From Cupriavidus numazuensis (GTDB lineage Bacteria; Pseudomonadota; Gammaproteobacteria; Burkholderiales; Burkholderiaceae), in contig NZ_CAJPVI010000059.1 of the NCBI RefSeq assembly GCF_905397435.1, forward strand, positions 1 to 57,323: DNA of 57,323 bases, written 5' to 3'. Positions within the stretch are counted from its first letter, which is position 1, and each line of letters opens with the position of its first letter. Made by a program: the position numbers and the translations under genes. Positions 9,066 to 18,073 of this stretch are shown here, piece by piece. The notes under the pieces are model-generated. The model worked only from the letters and a program-made list of their open reading frames with translations, did not search any database and was not told the DNA's origin.

Positions 9066-10109
9066 GTGCAAGACGGAAATATTCTTCTTAAAATCAATAA
9101 CATAGACAGCGGCCAGCCCCAGATACTCCAGGCTAACGAGAACGAAAGGCTGGCCGCACTCGACGCGTTCTTGGGCTTTCTCAAACTGCAGGGGAAGGAG
9201 ACGAAGGCGCTGAGAGTCGCGCGCGGACTTGCTGAACACACTCGAAAGAGGTTGAACGAAGGCAAAGCCCTAGTTGTTTACAATTCCGTCAACGTTGCGG
9301 AGATGGCGGAACAACCTGTGACGCCAGAGCGGGCCACCGCCTGGCTCGCCAAAATCTGGAGCAATCTTGAGGAGCGCCTTGAAGAGCGTGAAACCGGCAT
9401 CCAGGACTTCGCCCGCCAGGCAGGGCTATCGATTTATGCATGGCCCAGGAAGACTTCCGGCGCAGGTGGCGCTGGAAATAACTCCACCTACGCCATCGAG
9501 TTCCTGAAGCTTCCTTCAGCCAACGCGCATTCCCCGGAGATTGCGCCCGGCGGCGTCGCCTACGTGCAAGACCTGACCTTGAAGCCGGCCTTTTGGCTGA
9601 AGCCACTCATCCGGACTGGCTTTGCCCTCAAGGGATGGAGGCGCGTCGCCTTCCTCGTGTATGGCTTTGGCGGGCTCGCGGTCATCGGAGCGCTATTCGT
9701 TCTGCTGTGGCTAGCTCTGACGACACAGTCGGCGAGAATACCAAGCGGTGACATTGCTACCCTAATATTGTTCGCCGCGGTGGTCGGATGGCTGGGTTTC
9801 GCATTTCTTAGCCCATTCTGGAGGCTGATTGACTTGCGCATTATCATGGCACCCGACCTGCTGTTGTCGTTACGTGAGCGTGGCGTTCAACTCGAAGCAG
9901 CAAAAGAGCCTGCGGGCGACGGGCAGCACGTCCGAGTCATACGATTGGTGCGGTACTCAGCCCGCTGCCCCAAATGCGGAGAGGCTGTCCATCTCTACAA
10001 TGGTCGGAGAGAGTTTCCAGGACGCCTGGTGGGGAAGTGCGACGAGCATCCTGCCGAACATGTTTACTCGTTCGACAGGTTTACAAAGACAGGCAGCCCA
10101 CTACGATAG
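9066..10109 (+). CDS. Two-TM protein with C-terminal zinc ribbon
   Basis: A protein of about 347 residues. A soluble, mostly helical N-terminal half is followed by two strong membrane segments (around VAFLVYGFGGLAVIGALFVL and IATLILFAAVVGWLGFAFL) and a cytoplasmic C-terminal tail with CPKC and a later GKCDEHPAEH, a probable zinc site. I could not name a family. The frame opens at 8985, but that ATG overlaps the start of the opposite gene, so an inner GTG (9066 or 9054) is more likely. A membrane effector with a sensing domain is one reading, supported only by topology and location among defence-type genes. Confidence 0.6.
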   Translation: MQDGNILLKINNIDSGQPQILQANENERLAALDAFLGFLKLQGKETKALRVARGLAEHTRKRLNEGKALVVYNSVNVAEMAEQPVTPERATAWLAKIWSNLEERLEERETGIQDFARQAGLSIYAWPRKTSGAGGAGNNSTYAIEFLKLPSANAHSPEIAPGGVAYVQDLTLKPAFWLKPLIRTGFALKGWRRVAFLVYGFGGLAVIGALFVLLWLALTTQSARIPSGDIATLILFAAVVGWLGFAFLSPFWRLIDLRIIMAPDLLLSLRERGVQLEAAKEPAGDGQHVRVIRLVRYSARCPKCGEAVHLYNGRREFPGRLVGKCDEHPAEHVYSFDRFTKTGSPLR

Positions 10110-10253
10110 GGTCCAACCCGGACTGCTCTGCGCGAGTCCGGCCATCCGCTTGTCAACCTGGACCTCTTGGGTCGCTATTTGCTGGCTCCCAAGCGGGGAC
10201 ACTCCAGCCCATGCCTGTGCGATGATAGGTCCTTCATTCTTGCGGACTCCTTC

Positions 10254-11051
10254 ATGGAAAACGACCACGCAGTGCTGCTGAATTCGGTTCTCGTTCGGCT
10301 CGGCCGCAATATCCTGCTATTCCAGCGGATTGAATCAGCATTGAAGTTCATGCTGCCATTTATGCACCCGAAAGGGAGTGCTAGCGGTGACGAGGCCTTC
10401 GCCAGGTTTCGGGACAAGGCCAAGGGCCAAACGTTAGGGAAGCTGGTGGAAAATCTCCAGGAGTCCATAAATGCGGACACGGACGCTGTAGCGCAGTATC
10501 TCGAGCGCATGGTAGAGCAGCGCAATCAACTCGTTCACCATTTCCACGAAATGCCCGGCGTCTCGCTGTTGACCGAGGCCGGTTGCCGTGCAGCGATACA
10601 AGTTCTTGACGACCAGCATCACGAAGCGCAACCGCTCCAGGACTTGGTCCATCTACTAGGTGTCAGCCTGGGAGCGTCGCTGGCCGCAAAGTTCAAGGAC
10701 GACCCTGAATGGGTGGCCGTCTACACGGCACTAAAGCAGGAACTCCCTGCCCATGTCGAGTATGTGGACCTGTCTGACCCGAGCGAGACGACTTGGCCCA
10801 CCACTCGCATAGTTCGGGCTCTCCAGGAGGCCGAATCTCGGACCGAGCCCGTGAACGGCCTGACGTCGTTAGCCCGTGCCGGGGCCTTCCTCCGCTCGCT
10901 CGACCCTGACCTTAATCCGCAGGCGTACGGTGTCAGCAAGCTCAAGCGTGTCCTCGTACTGTCAGAGGCCTTTGACATCGTCGAACACTGCCCGCATGAA
11001 ACGTCGGAACCCATCACTCTCTATCGTAGCAAGCCCGCCAACGGGCCCTGA
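10254..11051 (+). CDS. HEPN-like protein with OST-HTH/LOTUS C-terminus
   Basis: A 265-residue protein. The N-terminal all-helical part contains RNQLVH at residues 90-95, which fits the R-x4-6-H active site of HEPN ribonucleases and lies at the end of a helix, as usual. The C-terminal ~65 residues (FLRSLDPDLNPQAYGVSKLKRVL and onwards) match the OST-HTH/LOTUS pattern, a winged-helix RNA-binding fold often joined to NYN nucleases. Combining the two would give an RNA-targeting enzyme with its own RNA-binding module. ATG 10254 is chosen because the upstream part of the frame is composition-poor and starts with TTG. It follows the zinc-ribbon membrane protein by 144 bases on the same strand. Confidence 0.65.
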   Translation: MENDHAVLLNSVLVRLGRNILLFQRIESALKFMLPFMHPKGSASGDEAFARFRDKAKGQTLGKLVENLQESINADTDAVAQYLERMVEQRNQLVHHFHEMPGVSLLTEAGCRAAIQVLDDQHHEAQPLQDLVHLLGVSLGASLAAKFKDDPEWVAVYTALKQELPAHVEYVDLSDPSETTWPTTRIVRALQEAESRTEPVNGLTSLARAGAFLRSLDPDLNPQAYGVSKLKRVLVLSEAFDIVEHCPHETSEPITLYRSKPANGP

Positions 11052-11237
11052 GTGAATTCAATACCTGCACGAGATAGCGATAACTAAGCGTATTCATTTG
11101 GCTAGAAGCGAATTCGCGCAGGCGAGGGGGTAAGCGTCGCCAATATCCTGCACGCTCAACGAACACAAATCTCGGACGACTTAGCTTCAGTCGTTGAGGT
11201 CGGCGTCTGTATCCACATCTGGCATGCTGACCAAGGC

Positions 11238-11456
11238 CTATTTTAGCGAGCGCCAATACGGCTTCCTCAGCTTCGCACGGCAAATTTCGAGCTCTCGCGA
11301 CAATGCGTCAATTTCTGACTGCATGCCGGCTGCCCGCTTGAGGAGTTGACCAACTCGATACCAATATTCGTAACCCAAGTCACCGTCCGCTAACGCAAGC
11401 TCGTGCAATTTGCGAAGTGCAATGTCCAGGTCAATTTGATTCTCCGAAGACATCAT
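11238..11456 (-). CDS. Small helical protein (72 residues)
   Basis: A 72-residue protein that is acidic at the N-terminus and helical throughout (LDIALRKLHELALADGDLGYEYW, then SEIDALSRELEICRAKL, a possible coiled coil). AAGGAG lies a few bases upstream of the paired ATGs at 11456 and 11453, which supports translation. No family recognised. It is convergent with the HEPN-LOTUS gene; the 186-base spacer 11052-11237 shows nothing clear. Confidence 0.55.
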   Translation of the reverse strand: MMSSENQIDLDIALRKLHELALADGDLGYEYWYRVGQLLKRAAGMQSEIDALSRELEICRAKLRKPYWRSLK

Positions 11457-12196
11457 CGTGCTCCTTTTTCGGGCGCGGCAGCCTCATCCCTGTGATGCAC
11501 GTAGGTGACGGCGCTCACTTCCCAGTTTAGGTCCGCTTCCCATCATCTGCTGGGCTCATCGACCGTCCAAATCAGCTTATCTCGAGCGAAGCATTGCCCC
11601 ATTCAGGGAAGACTTCTTCGATTTGCGTTTCATGCTCACCTGTGATGCATATACTCATATGCAGGGACGTACATGCTATCCGCCGCGCGCAAAGCCGCCG
11701 GGTGGTGAGGGCCGCCCCGTCACGGATGACGGGCTTCGGTGATGTCGTTGTTGCCGCTCGCGCTGACGGGGTACCAACCACCAGGGCGTGAGGGAAATCG
11801 AGCACTGGGGGGTTGCCTTGAGAAGCTCGGCGCGCTGGCGAAGATAGAGGCGCGAGGCAAAAAGTCTGTCGGGCGAGGCCGGCTCCATACCGTAGAAGGA
11901 GGGGTGGCGGCTGAGTGAAGGCGCATCCCAGGCAGCTGCCAGGGAGGGCTAGGCTCAGCCTCACCACCCGTAGCAAGGCGGTGCAGGTGTACACCTTCTT
12001 TTTGGCTGAGCCCTTTGGGCGAGTAGGAGGCATGTGAAACCTCTCTCGGTTAAGCCTATGTTTGTGGAAAGAGCGGTATTGGCACTCTCCGGATGAAGCC
12101 GCACGTTCGAGCATCGCAGGCTGGCAACCTGTCAACTCTCTACATCGTGAGCACATGGTCGTGTCATGCCTACGAGATAGAATGCGTGGACATTCA
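11457..12196. other. 740-base stretch without a convincing gene
   Basis: A minus-strand frame stays open over most of this stretch, but its product is low-complexity (Pro, Ala, Arg, Ser rich) with no domain or ribosome binding site, so I do not call it. Bases near 11640-11690 contain the AT-rich ATGCATATACTCATATGCA. No tRNA or terminal repeat was recognised. Confidence 0.4.
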
Positions 12197-12700
12197 TCAA
12201 CGGCGAGCTCGCTTACATTCATGCTGTCCGTGGCCGTCGCCCATCATCACGTGAATGATTGAAGAGTTAGCCTGCGAGAGGTGCCGTAGCTCCGCACGGA
12301 AGCCATATAGTCGATGCAGTGCTACGGCAATCGCACATGAGCGTGAGTACCCGCCTTCACAGTGCACAACCACCGATGTGATTTCGTGCGGCAGACCCTC
12401 GACGAATGTGCGAACCGCTTGGGCTTGGTCCTTGGTGAATGCGTGGATGAGTTTTTCTTGCGCCCTCGCCGAGAGGTTTGGATTCAGGAAATCGACATCC
12501 GCAAAGCTCAAACGCAGAACATGAGCAAAGCTACCGATGTTTGCCTGAGGGCGTTCGGGCGCTGTGATTGAGATAAGCGCCACAGCCGGTAGTTGAGGTA
12601 GCTTTTCCGCATCCGCTCGCGATAGCGCAAAAACTTGACGCGTCCCGTCTGCGGGAGACTTGTACAGTTTCCCAATGATGTCCTGCAGTCGCCGCGTCAT
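12197..12700 (-). CDS. Tyrosine-phosphatase-like protein
   Basis: A 167-residue protein with the cysteine phosphatase signature HCEGGYSRS (Cys114, Arg120, a CX5R loop) and an upstream acidic segment (LSFADVDFLNP) where dual-specificity phosphatases place the general acid. It therefore probably removes phosphate from Tyr/Ser/Thr or from a nucleotide or RNA end. The start MTRRLQ is supported by AGGA six bases upstream. It follows the 122-residue gene on the same strand after 48 bases, and both lie directly downstream of tniQ. No kinase partner is visible. Confidence 0.75.
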   Translation of the reverse strand: MTRRLQDIIGKLYKSPADGTRQVFALSRADAEKLPQLPAVALISITAPERPQANIGSFAHVLRLSFADVDFLNPNLSARAQEKLIHAFTKDQAQAVRTFVEGLPHEITSVVVHCEGGYSRSCAIAVALHRLYGFRAELRHLSQANSSIIHVMMGDGHGQHECKRARR

Positions 12701-12748
12701 TTCATTCCTCGCAAGAACCCTTCGCTGCAGCAAACGTACTATGTCTGG

Positions 12749-13117
12749 TCATCGCCCACCTCCCTCGCCTTTCGCTTGGTTTGTCAGCAACTCACGCGTC
12801 CGCTTCATCGTCCAGGCTATTTCGGCAGACGAAAGGTCCCAGCGGCCAGTACTGACCTTGTTGGCAACGCTCTTTTCGACTCGAGTAAGTACATCGTCCA
12901 ATGGACAGACGTGCTCAGACATTTTGCGCGCGGCGTAGCCTGCAAGCTGTTGAGCAAGGTCCTCACATGCGTCGTAACGTTCCCACAGTTCATCCTCAGT
13001 GAGGCCCGCGTAGTACCGTCCATCAATCCTGCGCAGGACGAGCTTGGGTTGCGCACCTGAGACGACGCCATGGCCTGGCTCTCTCGGGAAATCATCGGGA
13101 ATCACACGGTTAGTCAT
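12749..13117 (-). CDS. Uncharacterised 122-residue protein paired with the phosphatase
   Basis: A soluble, helical protein. It carries the block GVVSGAQPKLVLRRIDGRYYAGLTEDELWERYDACEDLAQQL, which I recall from similar small proteins next to phosphatase-like genes, but I know no function. The start at 13117 is preceded by GGGAG at a good distance. The frame stays open far upstream but the product there is Arg/Gly-rich and overlaps tniQ in another frame. It sits between tniQ and the phosphatase and is probably co-transcribed with both. Confidence 0.65.
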   Translation of the reverse strand: MTNRVIPDDFPREPGHGVVSGAQPKLVLRRIDGRYYAGLTEDELWERYDACEDLAQQLAGYAARKMSEHVCPLDDVLTRVEKSVANKVSTGRWDLSSAEIAWTMKRTRELLTNQAKGEGGGR

Positions 13118-13209
13118 CAATTTCTCCCAAGAGTTTGCATGTCGGTCGCGCTCTTCCTGCGTGTGCCTCTCAGCCCCACGTCCAACAAAGGCCTCCGCGC
13201 GCATCAGTT

Positions 13210-15066
13210 CTACCCGCCCAATTGCACCGGCGCTGCGGATACAAACAGGTCCTGTCCAGCCCTCGCACCGAGAACGGCGAGCCGGCCCAGCTCTGCGATG
13301 CGAATCAGCCCCCCGCGAACGGCTCCCCCAGGAAGCTGCTGCGCGCCGACCAGCTCGATGCCGGACAGCAACTTCGACAACGCCGATGACTTGGTACCCA
13401 TGCCTCTCGCCAGGTCTGCAAGGGGCACGAAGGTTTCCCGAAATGCCAACAACTGGTGAGGCAACACCACCCGACACGGCTGACCGCGCAGCACAATGGA
13501 CTCGGAGGCCAGTAGACCCTGCTCTATCCAGTGGGCAATGCTCTCCCACTTCCAGCCGGTGAACCTGGACAACTGTTGAATCGACATACCTGCTTCGAGT
13601 AGCGGCGTGCCGAAGTACGAGGCCACGTCGGCGCGGCGGAACACCGTGTCGCCAAGCCGACGGCCACGAGCGATAGCCTTCACCTTGCCTTCGGAAATGG
13701 CCTGCATCGCTGACTGGATGGCCTGCCTGTCACCCATGCGCCGGCTGGTCAGCCCTGTCCACGTGAGTTTCTCATCGTCCGTGCCGGCGGCAGGTTCCGC
13801 CGCTTCTCTGACGCGCTCATACAGTTCCAGTACAGAGCGGCGCTCGACCAGACCTCCCTTCAGAATGTCCTGTCGCCAGTTCACGTCGGACCGAATCACG
13901 CCGGCGGACATCATGTGCTCCAGCACCGAAGTCGGCACACCAGCCAGTTCGCAGGCTTGCGCGCTGTTCATCCATTCACCGCGCTGCCCTTGGATGCGCA
14001 TGACCTCGGCGCGAGGGATTTCATAGACTTGCCCGCGGGTACCTACGCGACGCGTGCGGGAATCGCACTCCTCGGTATGGATGGCCGTGTGCATACGGGA
14101 AACACTGACGCCGATAGCTTTCGCAGCGTCCGACGCGCGCACATACTCGGTCGCCTCCTCTGCCATCGCCTTCGCCGAATCCAGCCCGAGCGCCCCATCG
14201 AATCGCACAGCCGCGACTTCGATAATAACTTTGAGAAATGGCTCCAGTGCGGTGCCTTGGCAGAGTTTCCGCAGACCGATGTACCAGGGACCGAGCAAGG
14301 TGTTCAGTGTTCGTGCCTCGGGCTTGCCCGCGCCAATACGTCTCTCGACATGGGACCGAAAGCCCTCTGGCCAGTCCGCCAGCAGCGTCTCAAGTGGCGC
14401 AAGCAAATCGATAGCTTCAGCAATGGATTTTGGCAATGCTGCGCTTCGACGGGGAGATGGAACCCCTGGGTCAGCGAACAAACAGAGGGTGCGGACGACC
14501 TGGCCCAACGTAACGATGTCCACTCCACCAAAGGCTGGTTGGATGTTCCCCGAGTGCTTGCCCCTACTGGCAATGAGTGTCGACAGCCAGTGCTGGGCGC
14601 TCGTCGAAGCAATGCGAGGAAGCATGTGGAGGTCATGCCCGCACTCGCATCTATCAATGTGGTAGCGATATGGCGACAGTAACTCGCCGCAATCATTGCA
14701 TCTGTCGACAAGTCTGATGCGGTGATGGGGACATGCGGTGACATAGGTGTGCTCCCAGTAGTGGCGTAAGTACCCTAGTTCAGCTAGACAGACAGGACAG
14801 GCGGCGTCGGCCTGGGCTCGATGCAACCGCCCCCAACTTCGGCAGGTCGTTTCCTGCTGGCTCGCAAAGCGCGCCCACTCGCTCTCAAGACCGAGCTGGC
14901 CCGCTACAAAATCCGCGTGACCAAGCAACGCACTGCGACTGCGCTGTACACCCGCTAGCCCCGCTAATTCACGCCAGTTGGACAGGAGGTTATCGGCGGC
15001 GAGCCGGCGGTAATAGCCCAGCCCGGATTCGTCATCCTGCGGGGCATACGTCAGGACCAGGCTCAT
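13210..15066 (-). CDS. tniQ: TniQ/TnsD-family target selector, long form
   Basis: A 618-residue TniQ-family protein. The N-terminal TniQ domain contains paired zinc sites: CPVC, CPHH, CNDCGELL and CECGHDL within the first ~150 residues. The C-terminal ~320 residues contain several helix-turn-helix-like units in a row (VRASDAAKAIGVSVSRMHTA, MNSAQACELAGVPTSVLEHM, MSIQQLSRFTGWKWESIAHW, PLADLARGMGTKSSALSKLL). TniQ/TnsD proteins bring the transposase to a chosen target. The long DNA-binding tail is what one expects of a TnsD-type protein reading an attachment site, unlike the short TniQ of CRISPR-associated transposons. The ATG overlaps the tnsC stop as ATGA. Confidence 0.9.
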   Translation of the reverse strand: MSLVLTYAPQDDESGLGYYRRLAADNLLSNWRELAGLAGVQRSRSALLGHADFVAGQLGLESEWARFASQQETTCRSWGRLHRAQADAACPVCLAELGYLRHYWEHTYVTACPHHRIRLVDRCNDCGELLSPYRYHIDRCECGHDLHMLPRIASTSAQHWLSTLIASRGKHSGNIQPAFGGVDIVTLGQVVRTLCLFADPGVPSPRRSAALPKSIAEAIDLLAPLETLLADWPEGFRSHVERRIGAGKPEARTLNTLLGPWYIGLRKLCQGTALEPFLKVIIEVAAVRFDGALGLDSAKAMAEEATEYVRASDAAKAIGVSVSRMHTAIHTEECDSRTRRVGTRGQVYEIPRAEVMRIQGQRGEWMNSAQACELAGVPTSVLEHMMSAGVIRSDVNWRQDILKGGLVERRSVLELYERVREAAEPAAGTDDEKLTWTGLTSRRMGDRQAIQSAMQAISEGKVKAIARGRRLGDTVFRRADVASYFGTPLLEAGMSIQQLSRFTGWKWESIAHWIEQGLLASESIVLRGQPCRVVLPHQLLAFRETFVPLADLARGMGTKSSALSKLLSGIELVGAQQLPGGAVRGGLIRIAELGRLAVLGARAGQDLFVSAAPVQLGG

Positions 15067-16052
15067 GCAATACCTCCGGCTTGCTCATGGATGACAGGAA
15101 CCGCGAGGTCGTTGTCGTTCATCACCTGCACAAAAGCTTGGTGGAGGGCTGCTGGTGCGACTTCTGCCTGCATGGAGTCCGGATTCCCGAACGCCGGAAA
15201 GTGAGGGGAGCCGGCGGCCTCGATGGCATCCGCCGCTGCCTGGCAGTCCGCGAGAGTGACGGTACGCGGTGCCTCATACGCGAGCTGACTCGCCAGCTCC
15301 TGCATGAATCGGCTCAGTACGCCAATCAGACCGCCTGTCAGGAGATAGCATTGGTAGGTGAGCGCTGCTGCCGTTAGGTCTATCGGATAGCCGGATTCGC
15401 GAAAGAGATTGGCGTAGGTCGCCACGCAGATATGAAACGCCTTCATGTTTTCTGGAATACGGGAGTCGTAAGGCAAAAGATAGCGGGCAGCTGACGACCG
15501 CAGGCGCAATTGCTCATTGCTGTCGAACAACCGCTGGAGACGTGGCACGCCGAAGAGAAATACCGTCAGGTTGTTCGAATCCGCCAGCGCCTTGAACCAG
15601 TCGCCAGCCGAACGCGGCGGCACGCGCGCGCCCGGTTCAACAAGGTGGCTAGCTTCTTCAAAAAGCACTGCGCGCGTACCGGCAAGATTCAGCTGGTCCA
15701 GCATGCGATTGTCCATAACACCCTTCGTGATATTGCGTTGCACTGGCAAGCCAAGTGCGGCAAGCACGCTCGAGGGCAGCAGCAGTGGTGATACGGGCGT
15801 AGGTACTGGCACGACGAGGATTGGCACATGGCGACGCCCGTTAATCCTCGTTTCCGGAAAGGTGCGCTTGAGCGCATTGATAAGCATCGACTTACCCACG
15901 CGCGACGGCCCCATCACGCGCTCAATACGGCTTGCGGCGCCGTCCAAGGCGTCCTCGATGCGCTGTCTGAGCGGGTTGAACTGCTGCAGGAACAGCAGAT
16001 GAGGAAGTTCGCAGCTTTCAATCGCTTTGCGTAGTTGCTTTGCGGGCGTCAT
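15063..16052 (-). CDS. tnsC: Tn7-like transposition regulator, AAA+ ATPase
   Basis: A 329-residue TniB/TnsC-type AAA+ protein. Walker A is GPSRVGKS (residues 48-55). Walker B is the hydrophobic AVLFEEAS near 128-135, with Phe-Glu-Glu in place of the usual Asp-Glu. A later segment, FGVPRLQRLFDSNEQLRLR, matches the sensor and arginine region of TniB proteins. TnsC polymerises on DNA, links the TniQ-bound target to TnsA/TnsB, and imposes target immunity. Start and stop both overlap the neighbours as ATGA, so stoichiometry is set by coupled translation. Confidence 0.92.
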   Translation of the reverse strand: MTPAKQLRKAIESCELPHLLFLQQFNPLRQRIEDALDGAASRIERVMGPSRVGKSMLINALKRTFPETRINGRRHVPILVVPVPTPVSPLLLPSSVLAALGLPVQRNITKGVMDNRMLDQLNLAGTRAVLFEEASHLVEPGARVPPRSAGDWFKALADSNNLTVFLFGVPRLQRLFDSNEQLRLRSSAARYLLPYDSRIPENMKAFHICVATYANLFRESGYPIDLTAAALTYQCYLLTGGLIGVLSRFMQELASQLAYEAPRTVTLADCQAAADAIEAAGSPHFPAFGNPDSMQAEVAPAALHQAFVQVMNDNDLAVPVIHEQAGGIA

Positions 16053-18073
16053 ATCAGTTCATCACCATTGGCACGGTCCAGGACGGGGAGCAAGGCCGCA
16101 TCGCCGAATATCGAGCCAACGGGCTGCGCAGCAGCAGATGCTTCTTCTGAGACTTTTTTGGACCTGCACGCTGGTGGCGGAGGTAGTGGACCCGGTTGCC
16201 TGGATGCGCGCGTGACAGCTCGTGTCTCCCTCTCCCGACGTGCGGTTTCGCGGTTTCGCTCATGCTTGCTCGGCTTCTTGCGTTTGGGAGCAAGAGAGTC
16301 CGCGACGACTTGCTCATGCATGTCCTGGTCGAATTTCTCTGCCTGGGGGGCTCGTTTGATGGTGGACTTCTGGTTCTTGAACCGCTCCTTCGCCTCGCTG
16401 AACGACCACGCTGGCGTCTCGGGTCTCAGGTGCTCGTGCGGCAGCGTAACGAGTGGGAAGTCATCGCCCTCGTAGACGTAGACATGTCGGAAATCATCTG
16501 GGTTGAACAGCACACGCAGTTGTCTCTGTTCGCCGTATTTTTTTATCAGCGCCTCAATCTCGTCGCTCTTGTAGTGCAGTCCGTCTACGGTGATGCCAGT
16601 CTTTCGGCTCACGCTGCGGTCCGTGTGCTCGTAAAGCGCTGCCAGCCATTCTGACCGTGATGGCGGAAGGGAAATCGCGAAGCATGACGCCTCGAAATGC
16701 TGCCAGCGTTCGGCTGGGGTATTTCCCTTCAGTGAATCCGTGAGCACGACGTCCCACTGCAGACGCTCAAGCGGAGTGTGAATCCACTTTTCGTAGTACC
16801 AGCGCACAATCCAAACCTCGAGCTCCTCCAGTGTCGGGAGCTTGTCGCCTAGCGCAATCGGGTCGCGCTGCCCGTCTTTACCGTCCATCCGCGTGCAACC
16901 CGCTAGCCCCTCCATCGCTTCCTTGATGGAACGATTAGAACGTTCGATGAAGGGCTTTTCCTGTCCCGCCCTGGCCCGACAATGCTTGACGTCAACACCG
17001 AGCCGCTCCAGGTTCTGGATGCGTCCACCTTTGGCTTCGGCACCGTTATCGAAGATAAGCTGCCCAGGCGTTCCGCACACGTTCATGGCATGGTCGATAC
17101 CCAGTTCCTCGAAGCGCTTCTTCTTGAGAGGGGCCATGTACAACTCTGCGCATGCGAGCGAATCGGTATCGGTGGGAGCTCCGACAACCAGGCGCCAGCC
17201 AAGCGGATAGCTCGTGCAGCAGTCAATGGCGTGCACAAGCCAAACCTGACTGGTTATGCCGTTCGGTGTCTGAACGACGAATGGCAGATGCAAAGCGTCC
17301 TGTTCGACGCGCTCAAATGGCGTCTCGACGCGAATGCGCTTCTTCGCGAGTGACTTCCCGGCGACGACATCTGCCGGAAGCATCCGCTCCAGTTCGGGGT
17401 CGGCGCTGACAATCCGCAAGATGGCGTTCTTCACATACTTGACGCTTATCGGCCGGCAGTTTGTTGGTGGAACGGCGCCACTCACCTGGCGATTGACTTC
17501 CTTGGTGACCCTTCTCAGCGTCCAGCGGGAGTGCGGCACCAAGTAATGCAGCTCGGCGACAATGGCAATCGTGTTGTCGACTTCGTACGGATACCGCGGC
17601 AGGTAGTTGCCTTTGTTTTTGTTCCCACGAAGAACCGGCAGGCCGGCCATGTCAGATTTTCGATAGCGGTACATCGTCGACTGTGGGGGGAATGGCCGCG
17701 ACTCCGGTGTGGCCTTCTCCTGGTGCTCTTTCGCTGCACGTATATACGCCTCCCGAAAGCTGACGCCTTGCCGCTTCTGAATTTCCTGAATGCGCCTCAT
17801 GACCGTATGGATAAAGCGATTGCGCTCGTGCAGTTCCTGGTCGTCAGGTTGCGCGGCATGGCTGAAGCGAGGTTTGCCCTCGCGAAGCACAGTCAGCTTG
17901 CCGGCATGAATGTCGGCCAAGATGTTTGCTATCTCGATGTACCGGTCCTCGCGCTTCTCGGCATCGAAAACCTTAATGCATCCGCCGCGCGGATGGGGGT
18001 CAAGGACCTCGAGGTACGCGTCGTGATTCTTAGGCGGAGCAAGCCTGTCGTGGAGGCGCAGAGTTCGGGTCAT
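16049..18073 (-). CDS. tnsB: Tn7-like DDE transposase
   Basis: A 674-residue rve-type transposase. The catalytic triad is visible as D259 (VEQDALHLPF), D342 (LIFDNGAEAKG) and E377 (GQEKPFIERSNRS), followed by the Mu/TnsB C-terminal beta barrel. N-terminal helical DNA-binding domains precede it. TnsB binds repeats in the transposon ends and makes the 3' nicks and strand transfer. The start at 18073 overlaps the tnsA stop (ATGA); the frame is open further upstream but only over tnsA. The very basic C-terminal tail probably contacts TnsC. Confidence 0.93.
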   Translation of the reverse strand: MTRTLRLHDRLAPPKNHDAYLEVLDPHPRGGCIKVFDAEKREDRYIEIANILADIHAGKLTVLREGKPRFSHAAQPDDQELHERNRFIHTVMRRIQEIQKRQGVSFREAYIRAAKEHQEKATPESRPFPPQSTMYRYRKSDMAGLPVLRGNKNKGNYLPRYPYEVDNTIAIVAELHYLVPHSRWTLRRVTKEVNRQVSGAVPPTNCRPISVKYVKNAILRIVSADPELERMLPADVVAGKSLAKKRIRVETPFERVEQDALHLPFVVQTPNGITSQVWLVHAIDCCTSYPLGWRLVVGAPTDTDSLACAELYMAPLKKKRFEELGIDHAMNVCGTPGQLIFDNGAEAKGGRIQNLERLGVDVKHCRARAGQEKPFIERSNRSIKEAMEGLAGCTRMDGKDGQRDPIALGDKLPTLEELEVWIVRWYYEKWIHTPLERLQWDVVLTDSLKGNTPAERWQHFEASCFAISLPPSRSEWLAALYEHTDRSVSRKTGITVDGLHYKSDEIEALIKKYGEQRQLRVLFNPDDFRHVYVYEGDDFPLVTLPHEHLRPETPAWSFSEAKERFKNQKSTIKRAPQAEKFDQDMHEQVVADSLAPKRKKPSKHERNRETARRERETRAVTRASRQPGPLPPPPACRSKKVSEEASAAAQPVGSIFGDAALLPVLDRANGDELI

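Noticed and set aside
11572..12222. 216-codon minus-strand frame in the gap before the phosphatase gene
   Set aside because: Low-complexity product, no ribosome binding site and no domain; it also overlaps the 3' end of the phosphatase gene.
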